Below, in pieces: positions 42,228 to 50,388 of a stretch of 64,000 nucleotides of DNA. The DNA is from Mycobacterium sp. 1081908.1 (GTDB lineage: Bacteria > Actinomycetota > Actinomycetes > Mycobacteriales > Mycobacteriaceae), in assembly GCF_001673535.1 (NCBI RefSeq), contig NZ_LZLY01000119.1, forward strand, positions 87,884 through 151,883, read 5' to 3'. The stretch's first letter is position 1, and the number at the start of each line of letters is the position of its first letter. Under the pieces are notes generated by a model. It was not told the origin of the DNA. It worked only from the letters and a program-made list of their open reading frames with translations, and made no database searches. The position numbers were made by a program, and so were the translations under genes.

Positions 42228-43079
42228 TCAATCATCGGGCCCGTTGGTGCCACCCAGATAGATGTCGATCATCTCGCCCAGCCCCTGCCCCACCGCGACG
42301 TCGTCGGTGAGCGGCCCGGCGATCGCGGCCCGAGCCGCGTCCCGCATCGTTAGCCCCTCGGCGACAAGCCTGCCCGCCGCGATCAGCACGCGCGTCGACG
42401 CCACCTCGCGCAGACCGCCGGTCTCCAGCCGGCGGATGGCCTGCCCAAAACGCACCAGCTCGGCCGCGGTGGCGCCGTCCACGCCGGCCTCGTGCGCGAC
42501 GATCGCCTCTTCGACATCGGCTGCGGGGAAGCCGAATTCGATGGCGACCATGCGCTGGCGTGTTGAATCCTTGAGGTCCTTGAGCACGCTCTGATAGCCC
42601 GGGTTGTAGGAGACTACGAGGCCGAATCCGGGCGCCGCGTCCAGCGTCACACCGAGGCGCTCGATGGGCAGCTGGCGACGGTGGTCCGCGAGCGGATGCA
42701 GCACCACGGTGGTGTCCTGCCGGGCCTCCACCACCTCGTCGAGATAGCAGATCGCCCCCTCGCGGACCGCGCGGGTCAGCGGCCCGTCCACCCAGACCGT
42801 CTCGTCGCCCTGCAACAGGTACCGGCCGACGAGGTCCGCGGTGGTGAGGTCGTCATGGCAGGCGACGGTGATCAGCGGCCGGCCGAGATCGTAGGCCATC
42901 GCTTCGACGAATCGCGTCTTGCCGCAACCCGTTGGGCCCTTGAGCAGGAGCGACAGCCCCTGGCGGTACGCCGCCTTGAAGATGGCTTCTTCGCTGCCGA
43001 TCTCCTTGTAGTAGGGCCGTACCATCTCCGCCTCGGGGATCGCGCCGTTCCGGTAAGTGAGCCCGGACTCGTTGGCCAT
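42228..43079 (-). CDS. MoxR/CbbQ/NorQ-type AAA+ ATPase
   Basis: A 283-residue AAA+ protein. Walker A GPTGCGKT at 48-55, Walker B ICYLDEVVEA, sensor LVVSYNPGYQSVL. CbbQ/NorQ/GvpN-type ATPases work with a VWA protein to remodel or metallate an enzyme, such as Rubisco (CbbQO) or nitric oxide reductase (NorQD). The VWA partner is directly upstream (43108-44844, 28 bp gap). GAAGGGAAG precedes the ATG. The client is unknown; the P450, AveC-like protein or an enzyme elsewhere are candidates. Confidence 0.88.
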   Translation of the reverse strand: MANESGLTYRNGAIPEAEMVRPYYKEIGSEEAIFKAAYRQGLSLLLKGPTGCGKTRFVEAMAYDLGRPLITVACHDDLTTADLVGRYLLQGDETVWVDGPLTRAVREGAICYLDEVVEARQDTTVVLHPLADHRRQLPIERLGVTLDAAPGFGLVVSYNPGYQSVLKDLKDSTRQRMVAIEFGFPAADVEEAIVAHEAGVDGATAAELVRFGQAIRRLETGGLREVASTRVLIAAGRLVAEGLTMRDAARAAIAGPLTDDVAVGQGLGEMIDIYLGGTNGPDD

Positions 43080-43107
43080 AGCTTCCCTTCTCCCAGTTGA
43101 GTGGAGC

Positions 43108-44844
43108 CTAACCGGAACAGATGTTTGTTTCAACGAACCGGCGGGGGCTCGCGGCCGTTCGGCGGCGGACCTCGGCCGAGCGCAGCGCGGACCGGAACAG
43201 CGGCCCGATGACACCGGCGAGTTGATCCGGGCGCGCGATCGTCGTGTGCGCGGTGCTGCCGAAGACCCTGCGCAGCGATCGCACATGGTCTTCGGAGGTG
43301 CCCGTGCCGATCGTCAGGCACACGCACCCGGTGCCGCGGCGGCGGGCCTCGGTCAGGGCGCGGCGCGCGTCCGCGGCGCCGTAGGGGCGCTCGTACCCGT
43401 GGTCGTATGCCAATCCGTCGGACAGCACCACTAGCAGCCGGCGGGACGTGCCTCCCCGCGCCTCCAGGACCGAAGAGCCGTGGCGGATGGCCGCGCCGAG
43501 GCGGGAGTACGCGCCAGGCTCCAAGCTGTTCAGCCGCCTCATGACCAGCGAGTCGAGGTGGTCGTCGAATCGTTTGACGGGCACCATGCTCACCGCGCGC
43601 CGGCCCTGCGAGTAATAGGCGTACAGCGCAACTCGGTCGCCCAAGTCGTGCAACGCAACGGCAAGGTTGGCGACCGCCGCACGCTGTTGCTCGTGCACCG
43701 TCCGCCCGACCGTTCCGGGCTCCGCTGCCGACCCCGACACATCCAGCAGGAGCAGTACCGACAGGTCGCGCCGGCGGCGCAGGCTGTCGAGGCAGACCGC
43801 CTCGTCGGGCACCGACCCCGCGCGCACCTCCACGCGGGCCTCCACCGCCGCGTCAATGTCGATGTCGTCGCCCTGCGACTGGCGGTGGCGGCGGTGCAGA
43901 CCCATCCCAAGCCGCGACAGGGGGCGCCGCACGCCGATGGCGTCGTCGATCGCCTGGGTCGCCGACGCCTTGACCGTCGGCTCGACCTCGCGCACCGTGC
44001 ACCACGCGGGCCGGTAGCTCTTGCGCGTGGCGTCCCATTCGGGATACCTCACGCCGTCCGCCCCGTCGTTGGCCTCGTCGTCGTTGATGTCCTCGCTCGA
44101 GGCCGGCGCCAGCGACATCACGGCGTGCGAGCCGCGCTTCGCCGAGTTGGTGCGATGCGTCGGGCTGTCCGCGCCGGGCGGTCCACCGCCGCTGCCGGTC
44201 TTACGCGCGGACGACAGCATCTTCTTCAGCCACTTGCCGATGAAGCCGCCCCCGCCGACGGGGCTGGTGAACACGTCCGGGTCGTCGGAATCGTCGATCT
44301 GCGCGTCGTCCAGCTCCTCCAGTTCCCGCGCCCGGCTTCGGGGGACATGTTGCGGGTTCGCCTCTTCCTGTTTGGCCGTTCGCGAGCACGCGGCCAGCAC
44401 CTTGGTCGCGCGGATCACGCCGAACTGCGGCGCGGGGCCGTCGATTGCTTCCCGTCCCCGGGCAATCCTCAGTGACGCGGCCGGAGCGTCGCTACGGCTC
44501 GCAATGTCGCGGTTGCCCACCGACGCCAAGGTGCCCGGCAGCAGGTCGCGGTTGGCCACCAACGCGCGGTGACCCTCGACCGCGAGGTAGCGCCTGGCCA
44601 GGCGGGGCCGGCGAACCAGGGCACGCACGAGGTCCGGCTCGAGGCTGCCCGCCGCGATCATCGAGGCCTGAACGGCGATCGCCGTGAGGGCCACATGCAC
44701 GGCGGTATCGACGTAAATGGTCTGGCCGTCGGTCCACGGGGGTTCACCGGGCTGCAGGTCGGCGACCGCGACCGGTCGGCCCGCGAGTGCGGAGGCGAAC
44801 ATGCCGAGGGCCTGCAGCCGGTCGCCAGGCGCGTCGTTTGCCAT
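43108..44844 (-). CDS. VWA-domain protein (NorD/CbbO-like partner of the AAA+ ATPase)
   Basis: A 578-residue protein. The N-terminal half has helical segments around residues 1-150, a charged Asp/Glu-rich linker near 170-260, and a C-terminal VWA domain with the MIDAS motif LLLLDVSGSAAE (DxSxS) followed by SDGLAYDHGYERPYG. Such proteins act with the CbbQ/NorQ ATPase on client enzymes. Start ATG 44844. The order, VWA before AAA+, is reversed from the usual arrangement. Site 6 lies 26 bp upstream. Confidence 0.87.
   Translation of the reverse strand: MANDAPGDRLQALGMFASALAGRPVAVADLQPGEPPWTDGQTIYVDTAVHVALTAIAVQASMIAAGSLEPDLVRALVRRPRLARRYLAVEGHRALVANRDLLPGTLASVGNRDIASRSDAPAASLRIARGREAIDGPAPQFGVIRATKVLAACSRTAKQEEANPQHVPRSRARELEELDDAQIDDSDDPDVFTSPVGGGGFIGKWLKKMLSSARKTGSGGGPPGADSPTHRTNSAKRGSHAVMSLAPASSEDINDDEANDGADGVRYPEWDATRKSYRPAWCTVREVEPTVKASATQAIDDAIGVRRPLSRLGMGLHRRHRQSQGDDIDIDAAVEARVEVRAGSVPDEAVCLDSLRRRRDLSVLLLLDVSGSAAEPGTVGRTVHEQQRAAVANLAVALHDLGDRVALYAYYSQGRRAVSMVPVKRFDDHLDSLVMRRLNSLEPGAYSRLGAAIRHGSSVLEARGGTSRRLLVVLSDGLAYDHGYERPYGAADARRALTEARRRGTGCVCLTIGTGTSEDHVRSLRRVFGSTAHTTIARPDQLAGVIGPLFRSALRSAEVRRRTAASPRRFVETNICSG
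43114..43132 (+). promoter_or_regulatory. Regulon motif site 5
   Basis: GGAACAGATGTTTGTTTCA, the only site where GGT reads GTT. It overlaps the last codons of the VWA gene and is 35 bp upstream of the AAA+ gene start. Confidence 0.55.
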
Positions 44845-44869
44845 CGACCTCCGAATCACCACGGTGTGT

Positions 44870-44888
44870 TTGACCAAATATCTGTTCC
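44870..44888 (-). promoter_or_regulatory. Regulon motif site 6
   Basis: GGAACAGATATTTGGTCAA on the minus strand in the 115-bp gap between the divergent VWA gene (start 44844) and SDR gene (start 44960), so one site can serve both. Confidence 0.75.
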
Positions 44889-44959
44889 AGCGTAGGGTCC
44901 GGTTCCACCCGCGGTCAATCACGCGCGGGGTGTTGGCTGTAGTTGCCAAGGAGCGCAGC

Positions 44960-45967
44960 ATGATTGACTTCACCGACCGGGTGGCGGTGGTCACCGGCGC
45001 CGGCCGCGGCCTCGGCCGGCTGTACGCGCTGGACCTGGCACGCCGGGGCGCCGCGGTGGTAGTCAACGACCTCGGCGGCTCGATGCGCGGTGACGGCGCC
45101 GACTCTCGCGTCGCCGACGAAGTCGTCGACGAGATCACGAAGGCGGGTGGCACGGCGATCGCCTCCTATGACTCGGTCGACAGTCCCGAAGGCGGGCAAG
45201 CGATCGTCGATGCGGCAGCGGGGGCGTTCGGGCGGCTCGACGCGGTCGTCAGCAACGCGGGAATCTTCGCCCACGTGCCATTCGAAGACCTCTCGCCCGA
45301 AGACTGGACGCGCATGCTGCGCGTGCATCTGGACGGCGGCTTTTACCTGTCTCAGCCCGCGTATCGCGTGATGAAGAAAGGCGGCGGCGGAAGATTCGTG
45401 TTCATCTCGTCCTCCGCCGGAATCTTCGGTCAGCCGATGGAGGCCCACTACGCGGCGGCCAAGGCCGGGCTGGTCGGGCTTACCAACGTGATCGCGATCG
45501 AAGGCGAAGCGCACGGAATCCTCGCCAATTCCGTTATGCCCACCGGGTTCTCGCGTATGGTCACCGAGACAGTCGGTGACGAGAAGTTCCTCGCCGAATC
45601 CGGCTTCATGCGGGCCATTCGGCCCGAACTCGTCGTGCCGCTGGTGACCTTCCTCGCCAGCACCGCCTGTACGTTCACCCACCGCAACTATTCGGCCGCG
45701 GCAGGCCGCTACGCGCGGGTGTTCGTCGGCCTGAGCGAAGGCTGGCTCGCGGACGCCGAGAGCCAGCCGACGGCCGAAGACATCGAGGCACATCTCGAGC
45801 AGATGTCGTCCACGGAGAAATTCATGGTGCCCACGTCGATCGTCGACGAGGTACTTGAAGTCTGTGAGCGACGCGGCATCAGCGCGATGCCCGACAACGC
45901 CGACGTCGCGTTCCCGAACCTCGACGGGACTGAGTGCATAATTGACCTAATATCTGCTCCAACGTAG
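44960..45967 (+). CDS. MFE-2-type SDR (3-hydroxyacyl-CoA dehydrogenase-like)
   Basis: A 335-residue SDR of the peroxisomal multifunctional enzyme type: TGAGRGLGRLYALDLARRGAAVVVNDLGG (8-36), SNAG, SSSAGIFGQ, and YAAAKAGLVGLTNV. The insert after strand 2 (SMRGDGADSRVADEVVDEI) is typical of MFE-2. Likely oxidises 3-hydroxyacyl-CoA with NAD+ in beta-oxidation. AAGGAG 7 nt before the ATG. It leads the plus-strand unit SDR-ACAD-ACAD-nitroreductase, with site 6 upstream. Confidence 0.9.
   Translation: MIDFTDRVAVVTGAGRGLGRLYALDLARRGAAVVVNDLGGSMRGDGADSRVADEVVDEITKAGGTAIASYDSVDSPEGGQAIVDAAAGAFGRLDAVVSNAGIFAHVPFEDLSPEDWTRMLRVHLDGGFYLSQPAYRVMKKGGGGRFVFISSSAGIFGQPMEAHYAAAKAGLVGLTNVIAIEGEAHGILANSVMPTGFSRMVTETVGDEKFLAESGFMRAIRPELVVPLVTFLASTACTFTHRNYSAAAGRYARVFVGLSEGWLADAESQPTAEDIEAHLEQMSSTEKFMVPTSIVDEVLEVCERRGISAMPDNADVAFPNLDGTECIIDLISAPT
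45942..45960 (-). promoter_or_regulatory. Regulon motif site 7
   Basis: GGAGCAGATATTAGGTCAA (AGCA for AACA). It lies in the last codons of the MFE-2-like SDR gene, 19-37 bp before the first acyl-CoA dehydrogenase gene. Confidence 0.6.
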
Positions 45968-45978
45968 TGTCCGGAAAA

Positions 45979-47124
45979 ATGGACTTCTCCTACCCCGCGG
46001 AAGTGGAACAGTTCCGCACCGAGCTGCGCGACTGGCTGTCGGCCAACCTGACCGACGAGCTGGTGGCCGCCCGCCGGCCCGCCGGGCGCGACGACGCGGG
46101 GATCGAGTTGCTGCGGGCCTGGAGCGCGACGATGGCCGACGCGGGATGGGCCGCCGTGTCCTGGCCACGCGAATACGGTGGTCGCGGGGCGACCGTTCTG
46201 GAGCAACTGGTCTACACCGAGGAAACCACCCGCGCGCGGGCGCCCATGCCGCTCAACGTCATTGGGATGAACAACATCGCCCCCGCGATCATGCAGTACG
46301 GCACCGAAGAGCAGAAGAAGGCGCTGCTCCCCCGCATGATGCGCGCCGACGACATCTGGTGCCAGGGAATGTCGGAGCCGGAAGCCGGATCCGATCTCGC
46401 CGCCCTGCGCACGCGGGCCGTGCGTGACGGCGACGACTTCGTCGTCAACGGCCAGAAGATCTGGACCTCGCTGGGGCATCGGGCGGACTGGTGTCAGCTG
46501 TACGTGCGCACCGATCTCGAAGCGCCGAAGCACCAGGGGATCTCCTGCCTGATCGTCGACATGTCGCTGCCCGGCATCGAGGTGCGCCCGCTCGTAACGC
46601 TCAACGGCGACACCGATTTCGCCGAGGTGTTCTTTCGCGACGTGCGGGTTCCCGCCGATGCGTTGCTCGGGCCGCTCAACGCCGGCTGGCAGGTGGCCAC
46701 CACCACCCTCAGCCACGAGCGCGCCGGCGCGGCGCGGCTGTACGCCGAGATGCAGGTGCGGTTGGAAGAGCTGGTCGACGACTTCGCCGCCCATGGCGAC
46801 GCGCTGGACGACCCGGTAGTACTGCGGCGCCTCGGCGAAATCGCCGTCCGCATCAAGTATCTCGAGGTGCTCTGCCAGCGGTCGATCTCCGCCACGCTGC
46901 ACGGCGGCGACCCGTTCGCGTCGGCCAGCCTGGCCAAGTCTGTGTGGGGTGAGATCGGGCAGGACATGGCCGCCCTGGCGTTCGACGTGCTCGGCAGTCA
47001 CGGCACCAGCGCCCCGTGGTCGAACTACCGGCTCACCTCGCGTTCGCTGACTATCGCGGGCGGAACGACCCAGATCAACAAGAACATCACCGCGCAGCGC
47101 GTGCTGGGATTGCCACGCAAATGA
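45979..47124 (+). CDS. Acyl-CoA dehydrogenase, subunit A of a likely FadE heteromer
   Basis: A 381-residue acyl-CoA dehydrogenase with the N-terminal helical, beta and C-terminal helical domains. WCQGMSEPEAGSDLAALRT is the FAD/substrate loop; the C-terminal GGTTQINKNITAQRVLGLP is the usual flavin-binding end. Its stop overlaps the next ACAD start (ATGA). Adjacent, unequal ACAD pairs form alpha2beta2 enzymes in mycobacterial steroid catabolism (for example FadE26-27, FadE17-18). Start at ATG 45979; GTG 45967, overlapping the previous stop, is possible. Confidence 0.92.
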   Translation: MDFSYPAEVEQFRTELRDWLSANLTDELVAARRPAGRDDAGIELLRAWSATMADAGWAAVSWPREYGGRGATVLEQLVYTEETTRARAPMPLNVIGMNNIAPAIMQYGTEEQKKALLPRMMRADDIWCQGMSEPEAGSDLAALRTRAVRDGDDFVVNGQKIWTSLGHRADWCQLYVRTDLEAPKHQGISCLIVDMSLPGIEVRPLVTLNGDTDFAEVFFRDVRVPADALLGPLNAGWQVATTTLSHERAGAARLYAEMQVRLEELVDDFAAHGDALDDPVVLRRLGEIAVRIKYLEVLCQRSISATLHGGDPFASASLAKSVWGEIGQDMAALAFDVLGSHGTSAPWSNYRLTSRSLTIAGGTTQINKNITAQRVLGLPRK

Positions 47125-48224
47125 ACCTCGAACTCACCGACGAGCAGGTCGCGCTGCGCGACACCACGCGGCGCTTTCTCGCTGAAAAGGCGCCCATTTC
47201 GGGGCATGTGCGCGCGCTGCTCGACGATCCGACAGGCGTCGACGAAGCGGTCTGGCGCGGTTTGACCGACCTCGGGGTGACCGGGCTGCTGGTGCCGGAG
47301 GAACACGGCGGGGCCGGGATGACGATGGTCGAGGCGGGCGTGGTCGCCGAGGAGCTCGGCGCCGCCCTGCACCCGGGGCCGTGGCTGTCGAGCGCGGTGG
47401 CCGCGGTGCGCGCGCTGACGCGAATCGCCGACAGCGCCAGCGGTGCAACGGTTTTGGCGGGGATCGCCGACGGCGGCACCGTCGCCACCATCGGCTTCTT
47501 GGACGTGGAGAATGCCGCCGTCGAATTGGCCGGGCGCGGTGCGGACACCGCCATGCGAGGCGAGATCGCCGGCGTGCCCGACGCCGCGGCGGCCGACACG
47601 TTGCTGGTGCTCGCCGGGGACCCGGCGGGCGTCGGCCTGTACGCGCTGAGCACCGACTCGTCCGGGATTTCCGTGACGCCCGAGCGCGGTATCGACCAGA
47701 CCCGCAAACGTTTCCGCGTCAAGCTCGACGGGGCGTCCGCGCATCGGCTGGCCACGGCGTCGCCGGACGACGTCGAGGCCGTCATCGACGACGTCCTCAT
47801 CGCCACCGCCGCCGACGCCCTGGGCGCCGCTCGGGCGGTCATGCACCTGGCCATCGAATACGCAAAGGTAAGAAAGCAATTCGGTCAGGTCATCGGATCG
47901 TTTCAGGCGGTCCAACACCTGTGCGTCGACATGTACGAGACCGTCGAGCTGGCCCGCAGCGGTGTGATCCACGCGCTGTGGGCCGCCGATAACGAGGTGT
48001 CCTCCGAGGAGCGCCACCTTGCCGCGCTGCGGGCCAAGGCGTTCGCGGGGCGACTGGCCACCGTGGGCGACACCGCCATCCAGGTGTTCGGCGGCATCGG
48101 CTACACCTGGGAGCACGACGCCCATCTCTACCTCAAGCGCCTCCTGAGCTGGAGCGAGCTGCGGGGTAGACCCGACCACTACCTCATCGAAATCGGTGCG
48201 CGCCTTGCGAAACGAGGCCGTTGA
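47121..48224 (+). CDS. Acyl-CoA dehydrogenase, subunit B of a likely FadE heteromer
   Basis: A 367-residue ACAD whose C-terminus (GGIGYTWEHDAHLYLKRLLS) is typical of the second subunit in heteromeric FadE enzymes. A central region is Ala-rich and divergent. IEYAKVRKQFGQVIGSFQAVQH is the conserved helix. The ATGA overlap with the preceding gene predicts coupled, stoichiometric synthesis. Substrate probably a cyclic or branched acyl-CoA, by analogy with steroid FadE pairs; not demonstrated. Confidence 0.9.
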   Translation: MNLELTDEQVALRDTTRRFLAEKAPISGHVRALLDDPTGVDEAVWRGLTDLGVTGLLVPEEHGGAGMTMVEAGVVAEELGAALHPGPWLSSAVAAVRALTRIADSASGATVLAGIADGGTVATIGFLDVENAAVELAGRGADTAMRGEIAGVPDAAAADTLLVLAGDPAGVGLYALSTDSSGISVTPERGIDQTRKRFRVKLDGASAHRLATASPDDVEAVIDDVLIATAADALGAARAVMHLAIEYAKVRKQFGQVIGSFQAVQHLCVDMYETVELARSGVIHALWAADNEVSSEERHLAALRAKAFAGRLATVGDTAIQVFGGIGYTWEHDAHLYLKRLLSWSELRGRPDHYLIEIGARLAKRGR

Positions 48225-48871
48225 TGGACATCGAATACCTGCTCACCGCAACCCGGTCGGCCCGCAAGACGCTCGACCTCGACGCGCCGGTCGACATCGC
48301 GGACATCCGGGAATGCCTGCGGATCGGCATGCAGGCCGCCAACGGCTCGAATCAGCAAGCCTGGCGGTGGGTGGTGGTGACCGACCCGGCGCTGCGGGAC
48401 AAGATCGCCGAGCTGTATCGCGAGTCGTATCTGCTTCGCGTCGGCGGCCAAATGCTGGCCGACCTGCTTCCGGCCGGCACGCCGGAGGGCCGGCTCATGT
48501 CGTCGACGGAGTGGCTGGTCGAGAACATGGCCCGGGTGCCCGTGCTGGTGATCCCGTGCTACGAGCCCTACCTGCCCCGCATCGACGGCGACGAATCGTT
48601 CCATCGGGCCACGCTGTACGGCTCGATCTTCCCGGCGGTGTGGAACTTTCAGCTCGCCCTGCACACCCGCGGTTACGGAACCTGCATCACGACGCTGCAC
48701 CTGCACCGCGAGCCGGAGATCGGCCGGCTGCTCGGCATTCCCCCGACGTATGCGCAGGGATGTCTGCTGCCGGTGGGTCGCTTCCGCGCCGGGCACACCT
48801 TCCGGCCAGCGCGTCGGCGCCCCGTCGACGAGGTGGTGGCGCGCGACGCCTGGGACGGCCCGGCGCTCTAG
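48224..48871 (+). CDS. Nitroreductase-family flavoprotein
   Basis: A 215-residue nitroreductase-fold FMN protein. RSARKTLDLDAPVD (FMN-binding Arg-Ser), AANGSNQQAWRWVVVTD, and GSIFPAVWNFQLALHTRGYGTCITTL are the family blocks. Members reduce nitro groups, quinones or enones or carry out other flavin redox steps. The start ATG 48224 overlaps the ACAD stop as TGATG. It closes the SDR-ACAD-ACAD unit, so a redox step on the same pathway intermediate is inferred. Confidence 0.9.
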   Translation: MDIEYLLTATRSARKTLDLDAPVDIADIRECLRIGMQAANGSNQQAWRWVVVTDPALRDKIAELYRESYLLRVGGQMLADLLPAGTPEGRLMSSTEWLVENMARVPVLVIPCYEPYLPRIDGDESFHRATLYGSIFPAVWNFQLALHTRGYGTCITTLHLHREPEIGRLLGIPPTYAQGCLLPVGRFRAGHTFRPARRRPVDEVVARDAWDGPAL

Positions 48872-48927
48872 AATGGGCTTTATCGGCGCTCTGTGCAGCG
48901 CGTTTGTTGTGCCCGGTCTGATAGCCT

Positions 48928-48946
48928 CTAACAAAGATTTGGTTCG
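48928..48946 (+). promoter_or_regulatory. Regulon motif site 8 (autoregulatory)
   Basis: CTAACAAAGATTTGGTTCG just after the -10-like TAGCCT (48922-48927), covering the expected transcription start of the tandem TetR gene. This is what an autorepressor site looks like. Confidence 0.65.
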
Positions 48947-48959
48947 GGCGGGAGGACGC

Positions 48960-49007
48960 ATGCGCAGGGCCGCGAATCTGCAACCGTCCGGACCCGAGCG
49001 CGGCTAG
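48960..49007 (+). CDS. Possible 15-codon leader ORF before the tandem TetR
   Basis: ATG at 48960 preceded by a perfect GGGAGGA (48950-48956); reads MRRAANLQPSGPERG and ends at TAG 49005-49007, 2 nt before the TetR ATG. The TetR start itself has no Shine-Dalgarno (CGCGGCTAGTC). Coupled translation from this leader is the simplest explanation. A longer in-frame version could start at ATG 48873, but that lies upstream of the likely promoter. Confidence 0.5.
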   Translation: MRRAANLQPSGPERG

Positions 49008-49009
49008 TC

Positions 49010-50311
49010 ATGGCCAAAACCTCGCTGTCCAAAGCCCACCCGCCCGCCGCGGTGCCGCCGAACGCCGATGACTCCGGCACCCGTCGCACCGAAATCCTGC
49101 AGACCGCGGCGTCGTTGATCGCATCGTCGGGGCTGCGGACGTCGCTGCAGGAGATCGCGGACGCGGCCGGCATCCTCCCCGGCAGCCTTTATCACCATTT
49201 CGAGTCCAAAGAGGCGATCCTGGTCGAGCTGACCCGCCGCTATCAGGAGGACCTGACCCGGATCGGGCAGGCCGCCCAGGCCCGGCTGGACGAACCCGGT
49301 TCGCGACCGGCCTCCGAGCAGATCGTCGAGCTGGGATCGGCGATCGCCAACTGCGCCGTGCGGCACGGGGCCGCCCTGCAGATGTCGTTCTACGAAGGCC
49401 CCGGCGACGATCCCGAGCTGATGAAGCTGACGCAGCAGGCGCCCACCGCCGTCCAGCAGGCGATGCTGCAAACGCTGCGTGCCGGCAGGTGGAGCGGCTA
49501 CATAAAAGCCGACATCGACCTGCCCACGTTGGCCGACCGCATCTGCCAGACGATGCTGCAGGTCGGCCTCGCCGTCATGCGCCACAATTCCCAGGCCGAC
49601 CAGGTCGCCGGGCTGCTGTGCCGGATCATCCTGACGGGATTGGCGGCCCGGCCGCCCAGCGACGCGGCGTTGAATCGGTCCAAAGCCTTCGCTGCCGCAA
49701 ACGCCGTCATCGACACGTGGGCCGACGACGGCGACGCGGATCCCGACGACAAGGCGGCCCACGTCCTCGCGGTGGCGCGAACGGAGTTCGGCCGCAAGGG
49801 GTATGAGGTCACCACCATCCGCGACATCGCGTCCGCGGCGGGGCTGGGCACCGGGACCGTCTATCGGGTGATCGGGTCCAAGGACGAACTGCTCGCGTCG
49901 ATCATGGAGTCCTTCGGCAGGAAGGTGGAGGCCGGCTGGGTGAGCGTGCTGCGCTCGGACGCCACCCCGGTCGAGAAGCTGGACGCGCTCAGCTGGGTCA
50001 ACGTCAACGCGCTCGATCGGTTTTCCGACGAGTTCAGGATTCAGCTCGCTTGGATGCGCCAATCGCCGCCGAACACGCCGAACCCGGGCTGGTTGTACGC
50101 CACGCGGCTTCGGCAGATGAAATCGCTGCTCTCCGAAGGCATCCGGTTGGGGGAAATCAGCATCGACGCCCCGTCCACGACGATGCTGGCACGATGCGTC
50201 ATCGGCCTGCAGTGGATACCGGAGAACATCCTTCGCGACATCGGCAAACGCGCGGCCCTGGTGCACGCCCGCGACACGGTTCTGCGCGGGGTCGCGGTCC
50301 GCGGCAAATAG
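49010..50311 (+). CDS. Tandem (double) TetR-family regulator, Mce3R-type
   Basis: A 433-residue polypeptide with two complete TetR modules. Module 1: HTH SLQEIADAAGILPGSLYHHFESKEAIL (45-70), ligand domain to about 215. Module 2: HTH TIRDIASAAGLGTGTVYRVIGSKDELL (269-295), ligand domain to the end. The domain layout is that of Mce3R of M. tuberculosis, though sequence divergence makes it a paralogue at best. One chain with two unlike HTHs can bind an asymmetric site as a pseudo-dimer, matching the asymmetric motif at nine places nearby. Likely repressor of the 33-51 kb genes; inducer unknown. Confidence 0.88.
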   Translation: MAKTSLSKAHPPAAVPPNADDSGTRRTEILQTAASLIASSGLRTSLQEIADAAGILPGSLYHHFESKEAILVELTRRYQEDLTRIGQAAQARLDEPGSRPASEQIVELGSAIANCAVRHGAALQMSFYEGPGDDPELMKLTQQAPTAVQQAMLQTLRAGRWSGYIKADIDLPTLADRICQTMLQVGLAVMRHNSQADQVAGLLCRIILTGLAARPPSDAALNRSKAFAAANAVIDTWADDGDADPDDKAAHVLAVARTEFGRKGYEVTTIRDIASAAGLGTGTVYRVIGSKDELLASIMESFGRKVEAGWVSVLRSDATPVEKLDALSWVNVNALDRFSDEFRIQLAWMRQSPPNTPNPGWLYATRLRQMKSLLSEGIRLGEISIDAPSTTMLARCVIGLQWIPENILRDIGKRAALVHARDTVLRGVAVRGK

Positions 50312-50315
50312 GTAT

Positions 50316-50334
50316 TGAACCAAGTAACTGTTAC
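50316..50334 (-). promoter_or_regulatory. Regulon motif site 9
   Basis: GTAACAGTTACTTGGTTCA (minus strand), in the gap between the tandem TetR stop and the SDR start at 50389. Confidence 0.65.
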
Positions 50335-50388
50335 CCATACAGTTGGCCAAGTAGAACCGGATTGGCAGAGAACGAGAAGAGGATTTCC

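Noticed and set aside
39683..42310. An 875-codon plus-strand frame opposite SDR, AveC-like and ligand-binding genes
   Set aside because: It covers three genes with recognisable families; composition is that of a shadow frame and it has no ribosome-binding site.
48873..49007. A 44-codon version of the TetR leader frame with a hydrophobic N-terminus
   Set aside because: It starts upstream of the -10-like TAGCCT and of motif site 8, so the transcript would not include its start; the 15-codon version is simpler.
33504..50334. KstR or KstR2 as the factor for the nine-site motif
   Set aside because: The sites do not show the symmetric AACnnGTT core of KstR; the invariant core is AACA-N7-GGT. The local tandem TetR is the better candidate.
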